A stretch of 8,701 nucleotides of DNA, from the NCBI GenBank assembly GCA_963693635.1, contig CAVOBC010000195.1:1-8701 (forward strand). Direction: 5' to 3'. Of this stretch, positions 7,055-8,701 are shown one piece after another (position 1 is the first letter of the stretch; the number at the start of each line of letters is the position of its first letter). The notes beneath the pieces are model-generated. The model did not search any database. It was not told the DNA's origin and worked only from the letters and a program-made list of their open reading frames with translations. A program made the position numbers and the translations under genes. The stretch comes from CAVOBC01 sp963693635 (GTDB taxonomy: Bacteria; Pseudomonadota; Gammaproteobacteria; Pseudomonadales; Azotimanducaceae).

Positions 7055-7139
7055 CGCAGGACCTTTTCTCACGCCGCACATTTTCCTCTTTCACGCAATC
7101 AGGTCGCTTCAATATCGATGATCGCGAGCACCTGCCGTT

Positions 7140-7164
7140 CAATTTCCAGAGGCTCTGAAAATTG
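7140..7164. repeat. 25-bp near-perfect palindrome
   Basis: Arms CAATTTCCAGAG (7140-7151) and CTCTGAAAATTG (7153-7164) surround a single central G, with one mismatched pair. Pairing could extend outward by a T-G and a T-A pair. Such a symmetric site with a one-base centre looks more like a dimeric protein-binding site than an RNA terminator, and it lacks a T-tract. No adjacent gene starts here, so its target is unknown. Confidence 0.6.
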
Positions 7165-7435
7165 GAGCGAAGTGAGTTGATCGGACGTTATTCGAGATAA
7201 GCGAGATCGCCCTTATTGGGTCACACAAAAATGTCCGATGAGTAGTGCAATTGATCTCTGCCCGCCACGCGATATCTCAAAGGAAACGACCGATCAACCA
7301 ACAGGTTTGTCAAAGACAGGACCACGACCGTCGTATGTTCCACCTGATTCAGCGCATCCCCTGTACGACGAGGACCGGTCGGACCTTGCCAGGTTCATCA
7401 CGTTTGCCGGGGTTCATGTTCGCCACACGGGACTA

Positions 7436-7455
7436 GGTATTACCAACGTAATACC
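7436..7455. repeat. Perfect 8-bp hairpin, GGTATTAC / GTAATACC
   Basis: GGTATTAC (7436-7443) and GTAATACC (7448-7455) are exact inverted arms around CAAC. A direct repeat TACCAAC (7441-7447 and 7452-7458), 11 bases apart, is embedded in it. It sits about 75 bases beyond the stop of the minus-strand GMC gene. It could be a weak terminator stem for that gene or an operator-like site. No T-tract follows on either side. Confidence 0.5.
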
Positions 7456-7529
7456 AACAATAGCTCCAATCAACCAAACCGGCGCATATAGGCACGGCGC
7501 CATCACGGCACCTTGACCGTACCGGCGGA

Positions 7530-8701
7530 CTAGCTTTGACTCTCGTCCGCCGCTTCAAGTGCCGCGTCCAGCGAACCCTGGTTCATAATGCCCGCGATAC
7601 GCTCCGCCATCATATAGGTCGTCGCCTGCGTGTTGGCCCGGGGGCAATCCGGCATCAGGCTCGCGTCCACCACCCGCAGGCCACTCGTGCCGAGCACTCG
7701 CCCGTCCTCGTCGCACACGGCAGCAGGGTCGGACGGATCGCCCATTCGACAGGAGCTGCTCTGGTGGTGCGAGGTGGCGACGTGCCTCGCCACCCACACG
7801 TCCACGTCCTGGTCCGACGAGTCTTCGGTCAGCTCGTCCGCAGCCGGCACGATGGGACCTTCGAGGACGGTCGCCATTTCCCTGGAGCCAGCGAGGCGCA
7901 ACGACAGGCGCACGGCCTCGCGCAGGCGGACACGATCAGCGGGGTGTTCCAGCCAACCCATCTCAATCACCGGCATCGCCTCCATAGCCGGCGTGCCGTC
8001 CATGTTCGGCGGCGGCATCTTGAGCGTGCCGGCGCTGAATTCGAGCATAAGACTCGGGATCATGATGAAGACCCGGTTGCCGGCAGAGTTGTGCCCATTC
8101 AGGCGCTCCTCCTCGCCAACCTGGCTCTGCATCGGGCCGAGGTAAATCAGCATGTCGTTTCTCACGGGCTGCTCACCTTCCAGCGGGACTGCGGTGTAGC
8201 GGAGATGCATCGGCATGGGGTGCGCGGAGCCGTCGACGTTGTTCCCAGCGATGTCCTCCCTCATCCGAAAGCTCAAAGGCAGCGCGATGTGATCGCGGAA
8301 GTTCCGGCCGACACCCGGCAGGTCCACCTTCGTGTCGACAGCGGCTGCCCTCAATTCGTCTGCCGGACCCACGCCGGAGCGCAAGAGCATGTGGGGCGAG
8401 CCTATCGCGCCACCACACAGAATCACTTCCACCCGCGCGCGGAGAACCGTGCCATCGTTGAGCTCTACACCGAGCGCCCGTGGCGTGTCTGGGTCATCAT
8501 TGAAGAGAACCCGCAGGACGTCGGATTCGCCGCGAATGACGAGGTTCGAGCGGCCCCGCGCCTGCGCGAGGAACGTGAGCGCTGAGCTCTGGCGCACGCG
8601 GTTCACGTTGTTTAGCGCGAGGGACCCAACGCCCCCCGGAGTCCCCGGCGCATTGGCGTCTGCACAACTATCAAACCCCGCCGCGATGCAAGCGTCATGC
8701 C
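7530..8701 (-). CDS. GMC-family FAD-dependent oxidoreductase (partial, 5' end outside the window)
   Basis: About 389 C-terminal residues of a glucose-methanol-choline oxidoreductase are present. The frame is open to the right edge, starting HDACIAAGF and then GVGSLALNNVNRVRQSSAL, a typical GMC mid-region. The GTG at 8606 is therefore internal, not the start. GMC signature 2, GGAIGSPHMLLRSGVGP, is at residues 96-112 of the visible part, followed by VGRNFRDHI. The C-terminus carries the catalytic His in TSHHQSSSCRMG (His312) and the paired Asn in CPRANTQATT (Asn356), followed by the FAD-domain end YMMAERIAGIM. The FAD-binding GxGxxG fold lies off-window. Family members oxidise alcohols, polyols or choline; the substrate is not evident. 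A long plus-strand open frame across the same bases is its antisense shadow. The gene converges with the toxin-antitoxin operon. Confidence 0.92.
   Translation of the reverse strand, partial: HDACIAAGFDSCADANAPGTPGGVGSLALNNVNRVRQSSALTFLAQARGRSNLVIRGESDVLRVLFNDDPDTPRALGVELNDGTVLRARVEVILCGGAIGSPHMLLRSGVGPADELRAAAVDTKVDLPGVGRNFRDHIALPLSFRMREDIAGNNVDGSAHPMPMHLRYTAVPLEGEQPVRNDMLIYLGPMQSQVGEEERLNGHNSAGNRVFIMIPSLMLEFSAGTLKMPPPNMDGTPAMEAMPVIEMGWLEHPADRVRLREAVRLSLRLAGSREMATVLEGPIVPAADELTEDSSDQDVDVWVARHVATSHHQSSSCRMGDPSDPAAVCDEDGRVLGTSGLRVVDASLMPDCPRANTQATTYMMAERIAGIMNQGSLDAALEAADESQS

Larger units (their letters stand above)
7013..7529. other. Intergenic region with palindromes, no convincing gene
   Basis: After the tandem repeat this stretch has no recognisable coding sequence. 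An open frame at 7238-7516 (+, 92 codons) has no ribosome binding site and no family resemblance, so it is not called. The notable contents are the near-perfect palindrome at 7140-7164 and the hairpin at 7436-7455, listed separately. The region separates the toxin gene from the converging GMC gene, so terminators would be expected, but neither palindrome has a T-tract. Confidence 0.5.

Noticed and set aside
7238..7516. 92-codon plus-strand open frame in the gap before the GMC gene
   Set aside because: No Shine-Dalgarno site and no family resemblance; it also runs through the 7436-7455 hairpin. It may be real, but nothing supports it.
7536..8585. 349-codon plus-strand open frame
   Set aside because: It is antisense to the GMC oxidoreductase, whose frame carries clear family motifs throughout. 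The plus-strand translation is His/Arg/Val-rich with no motif, as expected from GC-rich complementary sequence.

Overview
The window is GC-rich bacterial DNA. It has spaced single genes on both strands, Shine-Dalgarno-like sites and VapBC-type toxin-antitoxin genes. A probable remnant of an exosortase-type (PEP-CTERM-like) C-terminal tail suggests a Gram-negative, probably proteobacterial, host. That assignment is inference: there is no rRNA or other phylogenetic marker here. I found no tRNA, rRNA, CRISPR array or transposase.

Layout. Positions 1-446 hold no convincing gene. A stand-alone double-SIS sugar isomerase-like gene (447-1505, +) converges with a ThuA-like gene (1531-2538, -), with only 25 bases between them. 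The ThuA-like gene has a long leader with a TATAAT box and two CCGGACA repeats near the expected transcription start. Next come a strong hairpin terminator (2931-2969) and, on the minus strand directly before it, what looks like the orphaned C-terminal membrane tail of a surface protein. An S9-family peptidase gene follows (3165-4966, +). It is broken by a one-base frameshift and a nearby TAG, which separate its catalytic Ser from its Asp and His. An SDR oxidoreductase (5177-6121, +, probable TTG start) is next. A VapB/VapC-type pair (6348-7012, +) follows, with stop and start overlapping by one base. The toxin's first conserved PIN-domain Asp is Asn. Its stop codon lies in the first copy of a three-copy 17/18-bp tandem repeat. 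Positions 7013-7529 lack a convincing gene but carry two strong palindromes. A GMC flavin oxidoreductase (minus strand) runs off the right edge.

Functionally, the SIS, ThuA, SDR and GMC genes belong to families common in sugar or polyol oxidation and catabolism. They are separate transcription units on different strands, so a shared pathway is only a suggestion. The peptidase relic, the tail relic, the toxin substitution and the tandem duplication suggest a stretch undergoing local decay and small rearrangements. I do not see a clear new multi-gene system. The best leads are the substituted VapC, the repeat overlapping its stop codon, the sorting-tail relic with its intact terminator, and the palindromes at 7140-7164 and 7436-7455.
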